Shown here: positions 14,350 to 15,142 of the stretch, in pieces | Position numbering within the stretch: position 1 is the stretch's first letter | Layout: the number at the start of each line of letters is the position of its first letter | From: an uncultured Clostridia bacterium | GTDB lineage: Bacteria; Bacillota; Clostridia; Christensenellales; Borkfalkiaceae | Direction of reading: 5' to 3' | NCBI GenBank assembly: GCA_934249215.1 | Contig: CAKQKN010000052.1 | Coordinates: 1 to 15,142, forward strand | DNA: 15,142 nt | Position numbers and translations under genes: made by a program | The notes under the pieces: generated by a model | What the model was told of the DNA's origin: nothing | Seen by the model: the letters and a program-made list of their open reading frames with translations, nothing else | The model's database searches: none

Positions 14350-15142
14350 CTCATTTCTTCCTCGAGTTCAAGTATTGACGGCAGAGCGAAAACGAACGCC
14401 GTCAGACCGTACAGCGCGATATCCGCCGCTCCGAACGAAAACACGCTCATCGTCGGGTAATAAACGAAACTCCCTATGCCGAGCGCCAAAAGCACGATCG
14501 ACCCCACGCCCGAAAGCAGAACGGCGACGAGCGAGAACGCGTCCGACTTGCCGAACACGAACGGCGAAAACGACGTCCGCCCTCGAAGCCCGTAACCGCG
14601 CGCGTGCATGGAATCGGCGGTCATGACCGAACTTTCGAGCGAATCGGTGAGCAGCGCCGACAAAACGCGGAATTTCGACGCGACCTTATCCACGAAGCCG
14701 CCCGACGAATAGATTCCGAGCGTTTTCTGCGCCTCGTCGATCTCGCGATATTTTCGTTTGAGTTTCGGCACGAACGCGATCGTCAGCGACAAAAGCAGCG
14801 AAAGCTTGGGCGACACTCTGCCGAAAAGATAGATGAATTTGTCGCTCGTGACGATTTGGTTATACGCCTTGCACCAGTAATATACCGCGGCGATCGTAAC
14901 CGACGAAACGACGCCGTAAACGATCGCTTCTTTCGTCACGGGGTTGTCGTTTAAAAAGAACAAAATCGTTTCGCCCTTATGCACGAAAAGCGGGTTCACG
15001 AGTGCGACGACGATCATGAGCGGAAACGCGCATGCAAGACTTTTCAGAACGTTTTTCACCCCGACGTAGATCGCGCAGAAAATCACTGCGAAAATAAACG
15101 ACGCGCACGCGATTATCGGATTGAGCGTGAACGCGGTGACGA
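14322..15142 (-). CDS. ecfT: ECF transporter transmembrane component EcfT (N-terminus beyond window edge)
   Basis: This is the membrane scaffold linking the ATPase domains to the S subunit. 272 residues are visible, and the frame continues past the edge with no clear start: a GTG at 15086 is possible, but in-frame upstream residues (VTAFTLNPIIACASFIF) look like the normal EcfT N-terminus with its Asn-Pro, so I treat the gene as partial. Hydrophobic helices flank a cytoplasmic region containing the coupling motif ADSMHARGYG. The other coupling position reads EAQKTLGIYSSGG, so the usual Ala-Arg-Gly there is not conserved. Its last 28 bp overlap ecfA. Family assignment is strong from both sequence and neighbours. 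Confidence 0.9.
   Translation of the reverse strand, partial: VTAFTLNPIIACASFIFAVIFCAIYVGVKNVLKSLACAFPLMIVVALVNPLFVHKGETILFFLNDNPVTKEAIVYGVVSSVTIAAVYYWCKAYNQIVTSDKFIYLFGRVSPKLSLLLSLTIAFVPKLKRKYREIDEAQKTLGIYSSGGFVDKVASKFRVLSALLTDSLESSVMTADSMHARGYGLRGRTSFSPFVFGKSDAFSLVAVLLSGVGSIVLLALGIGSFVYYPTMSVFSFGAADIALYGLTAFVFALPSILELEEEMRWVYLKSKI

Overview
The window looks like chromosomal core DNA from a low-profile Clostridia-type Firmicute, probably an uncultured gut or anaerobic lineage. This is inferred from a Firmicutes-style DnaD plus DnaC/DnaI loader pair, an infC-rpmI-rplT operon with a leader attenuator and an ATT start, strong AAGGAGG-type ribosome sites, and an ECF vitamin transporter with a fused double ATPase. 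Base composition is roughly balanced. No rRNA, tRNA, CRISPR array, transposase, integrase or phage gene was seen.

Left part (1-5560). sbcD and the start of sbcC run leftward as a nuclease operon; sbcC leaves the window and starts at GTG. A short AT-rich divergent region (about 2136-2323) separates them from a rightward group: a DnaD-family protein with four helical modules, a DnaC/DnaI-type helicase loader two bases downstream, and a YhhN-family membrane protein. A bidirectional hairpin terminator (5510-5542) closes this group against the convergent yebC.

Middle part (5574-8590). This is a leftward block of translation genes. In transcription order: a near-consensus promoter, a roughly 150-nt leader ending in an attenuator hairpin (probable L20 autoregulatory leader), infC starting at ATT, rpmI, rplT, a terminator, a SpoU/TrmH-family RNA methyltransferase, and yebC.

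Right-middle (8691-11921). Two unrecognised envelope proteins are transcribed divergently: a leftward predicted lipoprotein, and a rightward 618-residue protein with a signal anchor, a propeller-like region, SH3-like segments and a C-terminal membrane helix. The 521-bp region between them is the most unusual DNA here. It holds a promoter for each gene, a palindrome inside the rightward promoter, two imperfect 25-bp direct repeats, and a run of six CGAYAACY-like octamers spaced 11, 11, 11, 18 and 18 bp.

Right end (11934-15142). A leftward, overlapping ecfT (cut by the window edge), a fused double-ATPase ecfA and an S-component gene form a complete ECF importer of unknown substrate, ending at a bidirectional terminator (11881-11921).

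I do not see a convincing new defence or mobile system. The best candidates for something undescribed are the divergent envelope pair with its repeat-rich control region, and the four-module DnaD protein.
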